A stretch of 64,000 bases of DNA from Acanthosepion esculentum (GCA_964036315.1 OZ038485.1:75979460-76043459), one strand, 5' to 3'. Positions 12,001 through 24,231 are shown, counted from the stretch's first letter. Translations and numbers: made by a program. Notes: a model not told the origin generated them from the letters alone.

Positions 12001-13200
12001 TGAATGTTTTTATGCATCATAGGTTTCTCTCCTTTGTCATAAGAGAGCTCTCAAGTGTATTTACTCCAGCATTGTAATACCTTTTCTTTTTCCATCATGA
12101 TCTCCCTCTCTCTCTCGCTCTCTCTCTCTCTCTGGATTTTATACATTTGGACAGAAATATGTTTTCTCTTATGCTAGTTTATTTTTATCTTTTTATACAT
12201 ATGTTGTGGAGTTTTTGATCTCTGTGCATTTCTAATTGAACCATTCATTTCTTATTTGCTTTTACTTATTTTTTATATTTTTATTTAATATCATATATTC
12301 TGTGGCATTTCTTGGCATTATCTGTTGTCTCTTTTTCGTTAGATTGAGAATTGTTTTCATGTCTTTCTTCATTTGCAGTTATCACCACTGCTTCCTTTAA
12401 GATGTCCACTTTGACTTCCTGAACTGTTTCAAAATTCCATATTTATTCTTAACTTCATACATTTTCAGATAAAATCACTAACATTTTGTAAAGTTTAGAT
12501 GCTGTTTTGGCCTTTAACTTTTGCAATGTTACTGTTAATTTGCATATAACTAGGCGGTACTCAGAACGTGGACATGTTTTAAAGTTTAAAACTACATTTT
12601 TAAATTGTTTGTTGGTAGTTAGTTAACCTAAATGCAAATAACTTAGAGTTAAAATTTAACATAGCCTAAAAAATCTAGGAATATCATGACAAAATTTAAT
12701 AAAATTATATTCCTATAACCATAAAGCCATTATTAAAATAATTTATCAAGTGAAGTGCAAATTTTTGAGAAACGTTAGAATTATTTTAACAACTAATATA
12801 AACATTTTAACTTCTTGATGATTACATCATTATGCACCTCATTTTTTATTGGTTAGTTCTACGACTAGCAAAGATGACTTCATATATAGATATTTAATTG
12901 ACTAAAATATCATAAGCCAGAAGAATAATTTTTAATTATGTGCTTATGTATAACCAGTAACAATTTCAGTGTGTGCATGTGTGTGTCTCAAATAGTTAAC
13001 AAAATTTCACTATTAAAGAAATTTATTTATCTTGTGTTTCTTGGTTAAAATAAATTAATAAATGTTTCTGAGCACTCTCAGATATAGTTAAAAGAAACAT
13101 CCTTCTCCTTTGATATTTTTATTTTATTCTTAATTCTCGAAAGTCAAGCATACAAAAACAAAAGATATTCTCTGTATGAATATAATCTCCATATTTGCTG
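12001..13200. other. No gene seen; (CT)n at 12102-12134
   Basis: A CT microsatellite interrupted by CG lies at 12102-12134. The remainder is AT-rich. Part of 12140-12450 could be more 5' LINE sequence in reverse, but I cannot identify motifs. Confidence 0.5.
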
Positions 13201-13549
13201 TATTGGTGGAATGGTTGGGTGGAAGTAACATTGTTACTTGGGCCCGACTGATAATTCAGCCATGCTTTTACTTCTGTGCTTAAGTAGCATGGTCAACTTA
13301 TATGGTTATGTGGGGAGTTGGGTGAGGAACATCAGGACTGTGTCAGATTGTCTCCAAGACAATCAAAAGAAACCTTGTTTATCATTTTCCTCTCTGTGTG
13401 GAGCTTTCCTTCTCTGTGTATGACAGAGAACAAAGTAAGTTGGTATTTTATGCTCCTCTCTATAAATATCACTTGGAAATTTGAAAATGCTTGTACATAA
13501 TTGAATGTGTATATATGCTGTATTTCTCACACAGTAAGTATATGTATAA
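13201..13549. other. Moderately complex stretch, function unknown
   Basis: Less AT-rich than its surroundings. It contains a perfect small palindrome, AAGTAAC-ATT-GTTACTT, at 13223-13239 and a donor-like AAAGTAAGT near 13431. Two overlapping 60-codon frames (13238-13423 and 13318-13500) show no known domain. An exon is possible but unsupported. Confidence 0.3.
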
Positions 13550-13663
13550 GGGGTGCTGAAAAGCTATCAGAACAGCCTATCTCCTAAAATCTGACCAAAT
13601 GATTAAATATCAACATGTTTTTTATTCTTGGGTTCTTGCTTAGACTAAGAACTTTTCAGCAAT
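13550..13663. mobile_element. MITE with TGCTGAAAAG termini, about 114 bp
   Basis: Left end GGGGTGCTGAAAAGCT and right end AGAACTTTTCAGCAATC are inverse to each other over TGCTGAAAAG. Length and ends match the element at 6055-6168, but the interiors differ considerably. Probably mariner-derived and non-autonomous. Confidence 0.65.
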
Positions 13664-14737
13664 CATCATACAAGATAATAGCTAAAATATGTAAAATATA
13701 AAATAGCAGAAGAAAATATATAATAGACTGGAGAAAAGGTTGATTTAAATTTCTACCAGTTTTATGGTATATATTTAAAATAATTACATTAGGATGAATG
13801 AAAATAATATTGAGCATTTGATAACAAGGATTGCATTTAGAAACACAAATGGTAAATTCTTTATAGATTGTACAATTTCAATAAATTTAATAAATATTTG
13901 CATAAATAATATTTCAATAGGATAAAATTTATTTTTTTCAGTTCTCTTTTCTCTGGCTAATCTCAAGGCAAAGCATCTGGGATTTTTCAATTATACACAC
14001 TGACATGTGATAATAGTATATAATGGTAATAGCAGGTAGAACAACCATACCATCATAGAAAAGCCCGGACTTATATCAGTTGTGCTCTGACATTTGATCA
14101 GTTAGTACAAACACTGGTTATGCTGCTCATAGCAAGGCAATGTAAATTATCAGTGTTCAAATAGGTATTATAGGATATTCCATTTCTGATTTTTTTTAAT
14201 TAGCATTTGACATCTCTTGATCTATGGCGTCACATGTGTACCAGAAATATCTGACAGTTGGCATTAACACCACCTGTGGATAGTGCTCTAATCAACAATG
14301 AGTCCTTAATGACCATGAAGAAAGATTTCATGCTAGAACTATCTATAATAACAGGCAAGTAACACTAGTCCAAATCATATCTGCATTCAATGCAAGTAAC
14401 AGATGCATATCCAACAGGTCATTTCATGAACTTTAGCTTACATAAGAAATGGGTGCAGATGACCCATCGAGGTGTCCTTGCTAACACCAAACACATCACC
14501 TCAACTAGGCTAATGACATTACTCATTGGACTCTGTAGGATGTTCCAGTTAATTATGCTTTTCACTTGTTACAGGCTGATGATTGGTAAAATATATAGAC
14601 CAAAGAAACATGTAATTCATTATCCTATATACAAGAATAAATTATTATTTATTTATTTTAATAATATGGGCTCCTTGACATTCTGTAAACTTCAGTCATT
14701 GATTTTGTCAACTTTTCTCCAGTTTGAAATTTAGCAT
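13664..14737. other. No supported gene
   Basis: AT-rich to about 14000, then more complex to 14600. The frame 14390-14734 (114 codons) has no recognisable domain. Confidence 0.5.
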
Positions 14738-15290
14738 TACCTGTGGCAGTTTTTATTCCTTCCCAGAGATTTTCTTTTATTAGCTATTGCTTTTAATTTT
14801 CATGTACTTGTCTTTTAAGGATGGACCACAAGTTTTCTATTTGGAGAGTCTACGAGCCATTCCATTAATTTGGTGCCTTGGAAACTTTTTTTGGCCTGTT
14901 AGAAAAGAGTCAGCTTTGCAAAATGTAAAGTAGTATTGTTTTGAATGCATATAAGCTAAAGAGTTCAGCTTATTGGTTGTGATTTTTAACACTTCAAAAA
15001 TATCTTGTCCAAGAACTTACAACAATTCTCTACATTTATCATGAATCCTCATCAACTTTAAGGGAACCTATAATTTTCCTGCCTATAATACTAACCCATA
15101 ACATAATTCCACTTCCTTGTCTTTTGTATTCTAACATGTATTGGTCATCTATTTTTGTAAAAGATCTAAAATCTAGCCCAGCCATTAGGTCCATTTAATG
15201 TAGTTCGACAGATTGTAGTTTGGTTGCTTTCATATCTTTAGCCAGTGTTTTTAATATTTTACATCTTTTTTTCTGTCAGCATTCACAAAC
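14738..15290 (-). pseudogene. Decayed Tc1-like transposase, copy iii, reversed
   Basis: Read on the minus strand, 15240-15190 gives LAKDMKATKL as in copy i, and 14780-14750 gives the LWE-like tail. At about 14840-14870 the block around the last acidic motif is recognisable, but about 10 bases that encode INP in copies i and ii are missing, so the acidic motif is destroyed. Similarity to 4421-5000 is continuous enough to call the same family. Confidence 0.68.
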
Positions 15291-15540
15291 CAAACTTCTT
15301 AAACTGTTACAATTTTTCATTCTGTTTCTTCTTCTTATGTTATTTATGATCCAAGGTGAATAATATTTGTCTCTAAATGAAACCCATATGGGAACCTTTA
15401 ATTAAGAAATAAAGAACACTAAAGACTTAGAGCAATAAAAATTCAATTACAGCTAGTATAAAAGTCATAAAGGTCTGTTGAAGAGGTAGACAAATAACAT
15501 TAGGTTTAAGACAGTTTCTGCTGTTGAATTGTCATATGAG
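15291..15540. other. No gene seen
   Basis: AT-rich sequence. Confidence 0.5.
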
Positions 15541-15690
15541 ATATGTGACTTAGTGAATTAAGTGAATCAAATTATCTGGTTCTCATGAGTTCAATCCCTG
15601 GTTTGTGTAGAATAAGATAGTTATATATTCTGGTCAAGTGGAAGAGAGAAGTGACATCATAAAGCTGAATTAACTAACTACAATTAACTG
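15541..15690 (+). mobile_element. Worn tRNA-derived SINE fragment
   Basis: A box-A-like GTGACTTAGTGA (15545-15556) is followed by a box-B-like GAGTTCAATCCC (15587-15598) at tRNA-like spacing. This is the internal RNA polymerase III promoter layout of a tRNA-derived SINE. The body after the head is short and has no clear tail. Confidence 0.5.
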
Positions 15691-16270
15691 ATAACAAAAT
15701 ATTCATTAGCATGGGCAACAGAATTAAAACTATCTGTAGAGCGAGTGGCCATGGTTAAATGTAAATAAACGGAAGAACTGCTCAATAAACAGAATTGACA
15801 AAGTTTGCAATAAACAACAACAAAGAAAAGAAAAGAATAGGGCAAAACATAATATAAAGCAAACAAAGAATATATACAAGGCGAAGCAATAGAAATATGG
15901 CAAAAAGTTCAGAAACTAATTATTGGGGTTGACACACAAAACCAAATTTGAATAAACGAATATAGTGTTTTGACTTCAAGACAAGACAGATCAAGACTGA
16001 GTCAACTGAAACCGAGAACTGGCCTATTTTATTGACTAGGAAGAAGTGCATTTGTGTGCTTTTACCAATAAATTGGGGAGGGGAAAGTGTTTTGCAGTCA
16101 TTTCCCACAAAAGTTGGAACCAACACTGTCTATCCCTGTAGATTGAATAAATGGTGTTGTTTGGAATTCTTGGAAGGTTACCAGATATAAAAGGCACCTG
16201 AGAAGGCTGGAAAATATAATAGATGAAATGTTATGGTGGCAACAACCAAGATGAGGACACACATTCAACA
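15691..16270 (+). other. Possible LTR-like segment
   Basis: This more complex stretch holds a TATA-like GATATAAAAGGCACC at 16178-16192, followed 45-60 bases later by ATGGTGGCAACAACC (about 16231-16246), which resembles an LTR end with a primer-binding-type GGTGGCAAC. No second LTR or pol sequence is seen. The minus-strand frames 15684-16292 are unrecognised. Low confidence. Confidence 0.25.
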
Positions 16271-19137
16271 AATCTGTGTATAATAATGACAATGCTTTAT
16301 CTCCAAAATTCAGAAAAAATTATTCTAGAACTTTCAGTCAAGTAGGAATATTTTACCTTCTTAACTTAAATATCCCTAAAATAATGTATGAGATATATCC
16401 TGATTTAAAGCCCCTCATTTCTCAAGAAATAACTCACAAACTTACACATAAGAGAAAATATGTCTAACTTTATAAATTTTAAATGACCTATATCACCTAT
16501 TTTTGACATTTGAATAACCTACACTGACACGTGATCATACATGTACATTTATTTGGCTGCTACCATATCTAACACGGCATTTTAGAATTCTTGATAAAGT
16601 TTGGCTATTGTTATAGTGAATCATCAGTTTAAGTAAGATTTTCAGTGTGCTTAAATGCAACATGCAAGATTCAAATATAAAATCTTGCTAAACTAATAAG
16701 ATATTCAATTGTGTTCTGCAACTATAAATTTGTCAATCTCAGTTCATCTATTCATTTGCTTGTCTTTCTCAGTGTATCAGTTAAAATTTTGTTGTAGTTT
16801 ACCTGTGTTGCAATTCATCCATTTACTTTGTCTACATAATCATTCATCAACAATTAATGACACATTTGTTCTTCAATTTCTTCCATTTTGTTTATTTGTT
16901 TTTATAATGAGGTTTTATCTTTTTATAAGTCTTTTTATCTGTAATTATATGAATGATATTCATTCTCTTGCCCAGTTCTTTTTACATTTTTTCAAAAATG
17001 TATTAAAATATTCTCAGCATATTCAGAAGTCACAAACATACAACAAAAGAAACATATTTTATTTGTACTAATGCTCTGTGAACAAGAAGTTTATCAAGGT
17101 TTATCCTATCAAATCTCTCAGTGTCACTTGCTTATCACACCTGAATTAAATTATATGATAGTAAATCTAAAATTAACACAATGCATTCAAGTGGCTTTTC
17201 ATGCAATTTTATGCCTTATATATTTAGATTTGAAGATTAAAGGTCCATGCCTCACAAAGTGTTATCTTTTGTTTCTGTGTTGCTGCAAATTAATTATTTA
17301 TTTGTTATCAACCCATTCCTAGTTATGTTATGTTGTATGAGATATTAATGAATATGATTTGAGGTGTACAAGGGAATACCCAAAGATAAGCAGAATTAAA
17401 TAATATTCCCAAATTTGGAAAGAAATTGTAATTTATTGTGATTCCATTGTTCCCTCAAACCATAACACACATTCAAAGCAACTTTTTTAGTTTATTGTTT
17501 TTTTATTCTCTGTGACCAAACATGACTTTTTTCATTTTCAAATTTGTTCATATTTTTTAAAAATCAATTCACCTAAGCAAGGGGCTGTTTGGAGTGAAAG
17601 AGAATAAGAAAACTTTAGAAGGAACTGGAAACTCAATCGTAAACATGAAACAAGGGATAAACTTCTCCTCCTGTTCAAAAGACTGGGAGAAGTATTTTGC
17701 TCTCATGAGACAAAACAATAATCTGAAATATCTTAACTGAATGATCTGATGATAGTATTCAATGATTACATAGTTGATCTTAAATTAACATATTATCATG
17801 TTTGAAATGTGAGCACCACTTGTCCAGGTATACTAAAATGCCTTTTCTTAAAAGCTTCTTGCACACTTTCTTCTAAACATTGCAAAAATCAACAAACGTG
17901 CTTCTAAACACCAGAGAAAAAAGCCACAAGAAAGAAATCAATCAATTCAAAACTGCGTCACAGTAAGACTGGCTCAGAATAGTGTTGACCTGTGATACCT
18001 ACTAGCACAATATTCAGCTACATCCAGTTCATCCATTACACTTGCATTGTTTTTAGTTTCAGTACCTTTGTAGTGAGTCCCAATAAAAATAAAATCTAAA
18101 AACAAAATATATAAGCAAAAATAAAAAGAATTAAAATTAAAATGATACTTGTGCTTTATTTAAAATCCTTATCTCTTTCTTTCTCTCTCTCTTTTAAACT
18201 TCTCTCTGTATACTTCTCTCTCACCTAACAAGAAGGCAACCCTCAAATAAAAAGAAGAAAAACTGAACCCAGCCAAAAAATGCTGGAAGTTTGTGCGAAT
18301 AGAGCCTACTAATTTGTGACTGAAAACTAACAAAAATCAGGGAAGCTCCAGACATAATTTCCATTATAAAAACAAAATGAAAATAAAAGGAACACTAGAA
18401 AATAAAATAATTTGAGCCAAACAAAAAAATGAATGCAAAAAGATTTTTGATGTTAGCCAAAACCAAGGTCCATGCCAAAGTCTTGGAGCCTGGTCAAAAG
18501 AATGTAAGCTCATACCTCTGAGCTAGAAGAGGGAGCATAGCAAGAGAGGACAGAACAAAAGACTCTACTGTTGAGAAACCAGCCATGCATGAAGTAGTTA
18601 AGAGCTCATCTGCTAATCATATTTCTGTCCTGCTTAGGGCTAAGAAAAACATAGTAGATTGACACTGACCTATTTCTAAGATGACTACTATCAAGTGCTA
18701 ACTTCCAAACTCTTGAATATTGAGTCAAAATGAACATTCTCCAAACTACTACCAATATCTGCCTCATAAATGAACATTTTGTGTCACTGAATATCAAAAG
18801 GACTTGCTCTAAAAGTAAATCAAATAAAAATATTTGATTATACATTATAGCCTTGCTCCAGTTGTTTTATGTCCTATGTTTTTGATAAAATAAATACCAA
18901 GAATATAATGACACAACACAACTATCCACACTTTCTCATTTTTATGCTTAAATTTGGCTAATACAGATTTAATAACCTATTTGTTCAGTGACACATGCCA
19001 GTTAGACAAGTGTTACTGTTCAAATATATATTAGTGATTATTGAAAGGATTTTTTATCCAACATTATTTCTTATTACTATAAATATTTTTTCTTTTTTAG
19101 AGGGTACATGTGTTTGAGTTACTGTTTTTATTTTCTT
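16271..19137. other. AT-rich DNA, no gene seen
   Basis: Nearly 3 kb without a recognisable feature. The 120-codon frame 16709-17071 and the 83-codon frame 17071-17322 are Phe/Leu/His-rich AT products without a domain. Scattered CT-rich spots occur near 18170-18225. Confidence 0.55.
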
Positions 19138-19509
19138 GAACAGTGAAATTAATAAGAACCAGCCAAGATTGAAAAGTCTAACAACAGAAAAATTGTGCCT
19201 CTGACAGGAATCAAAAAATTATTCCTTTTTTCATTATGGAGAATGCTTTTTTTATCCAAAGCATGCCACTACCAGTTTGGCCATAGAGACTAGCTTGACA
19301 GAGCAAAATTTGAATTACCTATTTAAGAGATATATTTTCCTTCAACAGGTAATTCAGACCTTGCTCTGTCAAGCTGGTCTCTGTGGCAAAACTGGTAGCA
19401 GCACGCTTTGGCTGTTTTTTTTTCTGATGGAAAAAAGGGATACAGGTTTGATTCTTGTCAGGAGGCACAATTTTTCTTTAGCATAAATTCTCAATCTAAG
19501 CCAGTTGTT
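19138..19509. mobile_element. Foldback element with arms of about 165 bp
   Basis: The left arm, about 19157-19320, and right arm, 19347-19509, are near-complementary, leaving a 26-base loop. For example TAGCTTGACAGAGCA (left) pairs with the segment read as TGCTCTGTCAAGCTGG (right). The arms differ by scattered substitutions and small indels. The left flank starts AACAGTGAAATTAAT, also found at the start of the next element at 19682. There is no coding sequence. Such elements are usually MITE or foldback transposons. Confidence 0.85.
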
Positions 19510-19681
19510 ATTAAATTTACTGTTTAATAAAATAAATAAAAACAGGGATATCAACTGAAGCACATATATTTCCAGTAAAGATTGCCCTAAAACACTTGTA
19601 AAATTAATATTATACTTATATATAGTTCACAGATTTTTTTAATCTATAAATGTTCTTTTCATACGTCTGTTTTGTTTTCTA

Positions 19682-19900
19682 AACAGTGAATTTAATGCCT
19701 GGTAGCCTACAGATCAAGAAGTCCTACTAAAGAAAGTGTGCCTCATGACAGAAATTAAACTTATATTCCCTTTTTCAATCAGGTAGACCACTTTTAAGCC
19801 AAATGTGCCTTACCGATTAGGCCTCAGGAAGGCACATTTGGCATAAAAGTGGTGACCTTGAATGAATCAGGCAGAAGGCACAGATATTACATTGATCCTA
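19682..19900. mobile_element. Second foldback element with a near-perfect hairpin
   Basis: It starts AACAGTGAATTTAAT like the previous element and shares several internal phrases with it (for example GTGTGCCTCATGACAG against TTGTGCCTCTGACAGG). Its centre is a hairpin: 19787-19811 pairs with 19829-19853, with 24 of 25 positions complementary and a 17-base loop. Four more pairs (AGGT/ACCT) follow beyond a small internal loop. Confidence 0.8.
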
Positions 19901-20456
19901 GGAAGAGAGCCAGTAGTGATATTTTGACCTGAGACAGTGCACATTTTCTGATATTCTGATCCTTGGTAAAAGTGCTGTTGATGTATAAATAATCCTGTCA
20001 TTTTTTCATGTGTATTATGATAGCACAATATATATATAATAATCTTTCATTGACTATGTATTATATTTCAAAAATATTTATTAATGTAAAACCTTTGGGA
20101 TAACATTTTACAATCCAGGAAACTTGGTGTAGTAATTCCTAGTATTTATGCCCCATTTTAAATCATAAAAAAATTAATTTGAAAATTCATCCTACTTTTT
20201 GTATTAAAAGACTGTATTTATTGAATAAAACTTATCTTTTCATTGTTTTTGTTTCTATCTTACAAAACAATAACAAATAAGAAACTCAATTCTGATTTGT
20301 CCAATCACAACAAAAATGTTGCCTACTTGAAAAGCTAGAATTCTCACTCTAGTATGTTTTAGACATTTGCTTCATGAACTTACTTGCTTAGTTTTGTTTT
20401 TGAATTACCTTTTGCACATCTACATGTCAGGGGCATGGCAAAAGTAATAAATGCTA
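19901..20456. other. No gene seen
   Basis: AT-rich DNA between the foldback pair and the LINE fragments. Confidence 0.55.
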
Positions 20457-20640
20457 ATAGTTTTTTTCTATCAGACTCCTCAATTGTGGAACTCTCTTCA
20501 GGTTTCTTGCTTCTCAGTCAGTTTTGATCATCAAAAATTTAAATGCAATGTCAATCATTATCTTCTGCCTTTTTAATTCTTTTTCTTTTATTCTTCTCTC
20601 TCCTTAATAGTGTTTATTTTTGTCATCTAGGCTAACAACA
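20457..20640 (+). pseudogene. LINE ORF2 extreme C-terminus, fragment 1
   Basis: The frame near 20474-20570 reads QLWNSLQVSCFSVSFDHQKF and then KCNVNHYLLPF. This is the final LWNSLP...KF...N.YLL block of the LINE family also seen at 20641-21537 and 63190-63765. It abuts an internal part of a second copy. Confidence 0.65.
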
Positions 20641-21537
20641 CAACCATTTTCTCCTGACTTGATAGTAAGGCTGATCAGTCCAACAAGATCAAAATGGCAG
20701 CTGGTGTCCAAAACAACTTCAAGACCATTATTAACTGAAGCAAAATATAGTTTGTCAATTTTATTGCCTCTAAAACTAAACTTCTCTCCATTAATCATCT
20801 GAGAGACCCCTCTCTGCCTTCCATCAGTATGGCTGATGCTATCCTCCAGGAAAGTGACTCATTTCAACTTTCCAGGCACACATTCTCAACTGACATGAAG
20901 TGGAAAGACTATATTGAACCCATTGCTAGGTCAGCTGCTAAGAGCAGTGCTAGGCAAGACAATTTTACTCTCCAGAATCTATCTTGCATATCTATAAGTC
21001 TACCATACTTAGAATATTGCTGCCATATATGGTCTGGTGCTCCTGATGTTTACCTGGAACTTTACCTGGAAGAATCAGCAATATTATTGGTCCTGATCTG
21101 GCAGCTCAGCTTCAGTCACTTGCCCACTGCTGTAAGGTTGCCTCTTTATGCCTTTTCTATAAATACTTTCATGGTAATTGTTTGGATGAGCTCTTCATTG
21201 TGTTACCTATACTATGAATTTAAGCACAATACTAGACTGATGGTGAGATCTCATCACTTAAGAATTGAGCTAGCTAGATGTATCCATAACTTCTGTGCTG
21301 ACAGTTTCTTTTCTTGCATCTCTTGTCTGTGTAACTCCCTCCTGGCCCCATACTTTCCAGCCAACTTCAATCTGCAGGAGTTTATATGCAATATCAATTG
21401 CTATCTATTGATTGTTCTTTTCTCTTTCTATTCATTACTAATGTTTCTGTTCTTAACTCCTCCACACCCTGTAACTCCTTGCTAGTGGCTGTACTGCCTT
21501 ACTTGAGGTGATACCAATTAAAAATTAAAAAAAACTT
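20641..21537 (+). pseudogene. LINE ORF2 C-terminal third with 3' end, fragment 2
   Basis: The long frame 20829-21485 (218 codons) carries, in order, TFSTDMKWKDYIEPIARSAA (residues about 18-37), LEYCCHIWSGAPDVYLEL (about 61-78) and, after internal shifts, NFNLQEFICNINCYLL (about 180-195). These are the post-RT motifs of a CR1/Jockey-like LINE common in octopods. Upstream, about 20690-20820 gives RSKMAAGVQ and then TKLLSINHL in another frame, the preceding family segment. The middle of the ORF is out of register, so it is inactive. The element ends with CTTGCTAGTGGC...TTACTTGAGG and an A-rich tail near 21510-21537, as at 63190-63260. Confidence 0.82.
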
Positions 21538-22550
21538 CAGTAACTCCTTGTGTCTTAGTAGCTTCATTATCTTCCTTAGGGTGAAATGATTAAAAGAAAT
21601 ATATGCTCTTTCAAAATCCAATGAATTCTGTGCTCCTAGGACAAAAAGTACTGATGATACACTTATTTCTTTTAGCTTTTTATTGTAAAATGAATCATTT
21701 TCAGAGTATGTTGAATATGAACAAAACAGCAATGTCTCTATATATCATATTTGTGTCTATAAAAGACAAATCACAAGACGATAGTATAAAATTAAGAGTT
21801 TGATTAGATTTCGAGGTTTAAATCTAATTTACAATCAATATTATTAGACATAAGAAGGATCAAGCTAAATTTGGCCAAAGTACATGGAATGCATTGCATT
21901 GCAAAAATGTTACAATTTATATGCACTATTTTAACCTTAGTGCATCTCTACAAATTTGGTTAATGTAAAGCAGAATAATCTTTACAGCAGTATTATAGAT
22001 TGCTAACAGAACAAAACTTCTTTCTTTCTTTCCGTTCTTTGTTAATAGTTATATAACAAGTGAACAGCAAGCCCAAATTCAGTACTAGCAGATCGTGTTA
22101 ACACCAAAAGTATAAATTATTTTCATTGTTTCCTATGATTGCTATTACAATATGCTTTGGTGTTTCTCTTTTTTTCTTAATATTGATTGGTCTACTGAAA
22201 ACAACAACCCATACTTTCTTCTAACCAAACCAATAAGTAGTAGCAGTAGCAATGACTAAAAAATGGAAAAACAAAAAGAATTATTTATATTAATTTACAC
22301 TGGGAATTGTGAACAGTGGTACATAATACTAATGCTCTACCTTCTAGCAGTTAGTTTAGTATATATAAAATTTCATACACAAAAAGCTATATATATGTGT
22401 GTGTGTGTGTGTGTGCTTATTAATACAAGATACTCTCAGTAACTGCATACAAATTATAAAAAAATAAAGATATTCAATAGAAAAAAAGTCAGTATATTTT
22501 CAAAAATCTGTACACTTTTCAAGCTAGAAAAACAGAAAAAGGTTATTCAG
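21538..22550. other. No gene seen; short TA/TG run at 22389-22415
   Basis: AT-rich sequence with a minor TA-TG microsatellite. Confidence 0.55.
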
Positions 22551-23399
22551 TAAAACTGATATGCCTTGATATAGCCTTGGAAGCAATTGCATATCTGGAT
22601 CAGTTGTTTCTATTCATACTAACTATCTGCTCCCTTGAGCTGCTCAGTCATACCTCTCATTATCTTGCTTAGGGCGATTGCAGCTGATGTCCTGGATTTG
22701 CAGGACAAATTCAACCATCCTTATGATGTCAGACTGTTTAGAATGTTTCTTTCTCTTGCTTATTGATGACACATCTCTACTAGATGTTTCTAGCTTGTTC
22801 ATGATCTTGAACATGAAGGACCTGGCTACATTTAAAATGACATAGTGGTTGATGGCTGGTGCTATGTCAGATTGGCACTATGCGAGGAAGATGGCATTTT
22901 TTTTTTCTGGCTGTATGCCATATTGGATTGTACTACATTCGCTATCTCTCGTTTGTGTTGTTTTTTGGGGAACATTTTACATTTCATTATGGCTCCCAAG
23001 TGTAAGACAGACTGAAATAAGTATATAGTCCTCATTGGATCAGAGATTAATGTTTGAACATAAAAATATACATAAGAAAAAAAAAAATTTTTAATGCTAA
23101 TTTTCGAAGCTAGGCCCTCCTTACTTGAAAGACTGATCTAACACCATATTTTCTCATTCTGTTTTCCCTCATTTAGTTTTTGAACATTCGAAACTAAGTA
23201 AAACTGATATAATGTTGCATCGTGTATAATCTGATGCAAAAGCTTTAAATTTAAAAATTAAATCTATGTAAATGTATCCATCCTGGAAAAAAGAAAAGAT
23301 TTTGTGTTTGGGATATGTTGACAGTGGAAGGCAAAGAAAAGTGGTTGAAACAAAGTTTTTCTCCCTAATTTCTCTGTAATTTCAAAAAGAAAATTTAGT
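22551..23399. other. Unrecognised stretch, possibly LINE-linked
   Basis: The part 22600-22900 has more balanced composition than its flanks. On the minus strand short readable pieces occur, but none matches a motif I can name. It lies directly downstream of the reversed LINE RT at 23400-23880, so it may be that element's 3' region. Confidence 0.35.
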
Positions 23400-23885
23400 C
23401 TTGTTGGTACTTATGATATATATGAGTTCTACTTGAGGTCTAAACTGAGCTTACATCCTAATAGCCACTCAAGGCATGGAGCCTCCCTGAGAGAGCACCC
23501 ATCCATCATGATAGATGAAAATTCAGGGTCCACTTGGTGATCATGGAATGTCACTAGTTTGGTTTTTGATTTATTGAATGAGAGCAGCCAGTTTTTCTCC
23601 CTCTGAGTTGCTCATCTAGGTCAGATTAGAGATTAGCTGCCAAGCTGGTCATCGAGGGTTTTGGAGGTGCACCCATATACCGTGGTATGATCAGCATAGA
23701 TAATCACAAGTGATTAGAGTATACTCTTAGGCAGATCATTTATCTAGAGGAGGAAGAGGGTTGGACTGAAAAGCAAACTTTAGAGGATGCCCATGCTGAT
23801 CACCTGCGACTCAGAGGACTGGCCATTAATAATTACCCCCAGTGACCTACTGTCACTGTATAGCATCATTGGTAATTAGTCATCA
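23400..23885 (-). pseudogene. LINE reverse transcriptase fragment, reversed
   Basis: On the minus strand the order is VTVGHWG near 23880, LFLLYINDLPK-like text near 23760-23730, YADHTTVYG near 23700-23675 and KNWLLSFNKSKTKLVTF near 23590-23550. This is the RT core and thumb start of a CR1/Jockey-type LINE. The catalytic box, normally Y/F-A-D-D, reads YADH here, so the second aspartate is lost, and stops interrupt the frame. Family similarity to the 20.6-kb and 63-kb copies is likely but not proven. Confidence 0.68.
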
Positions 23886-24231
23886 CCACAATTAATGTAG
23901 TAAATATACTTTGAATAATAATAGTGGTAAAATTTAAAGATTACTATTTTAAGTGTATCCATAGCTTAAGGACAGTTTAACAAAACTTGATAGCCATCTA
24001 AATACAATGTTCATTAGACATTAAATTACATAACTTAGCGTCCTCCATAATTTACCTTGGCTTTCAGTTAGTGTGAAGGATGAGCATTCTTAAATTTAAA
24101 AATTCTGAAAACTAACAATATTTTTTTTACTTCTGTTTATAAATACTTGTTGCAAAATAAAATCCTTACATAAAGTCCATCAGAGGATAAAAATGCATTA
24201 GCTTAGATAAGTTTTCCTTTTGTCTTTAATA

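Noticed and set aside
16709..17322. Two abutting frames of 120 and 83 codons as a possible small membrane protein gene
   Set aside because: Phe/Leu/Ile/His-rich from AT composition, in different frames, no motif, no promoter cue.
20604..20798. Minus-strand frame MINGEKFSFRGNKIDK... as a possible conserved exon
   Set aside because: The plus strand here reads as LINE ORF2 (RSKMAAGVQ, TKLLSINHL) continuous with the 20829-21485 frame, so the minus-strand frame is a shadow.
22551..22980. A possible coding exon on the minus strand (short readable pieces)
   Set aside because: No motif could be named, and its position directly downstream of a reversed LINE RT makes element sequence likelier.
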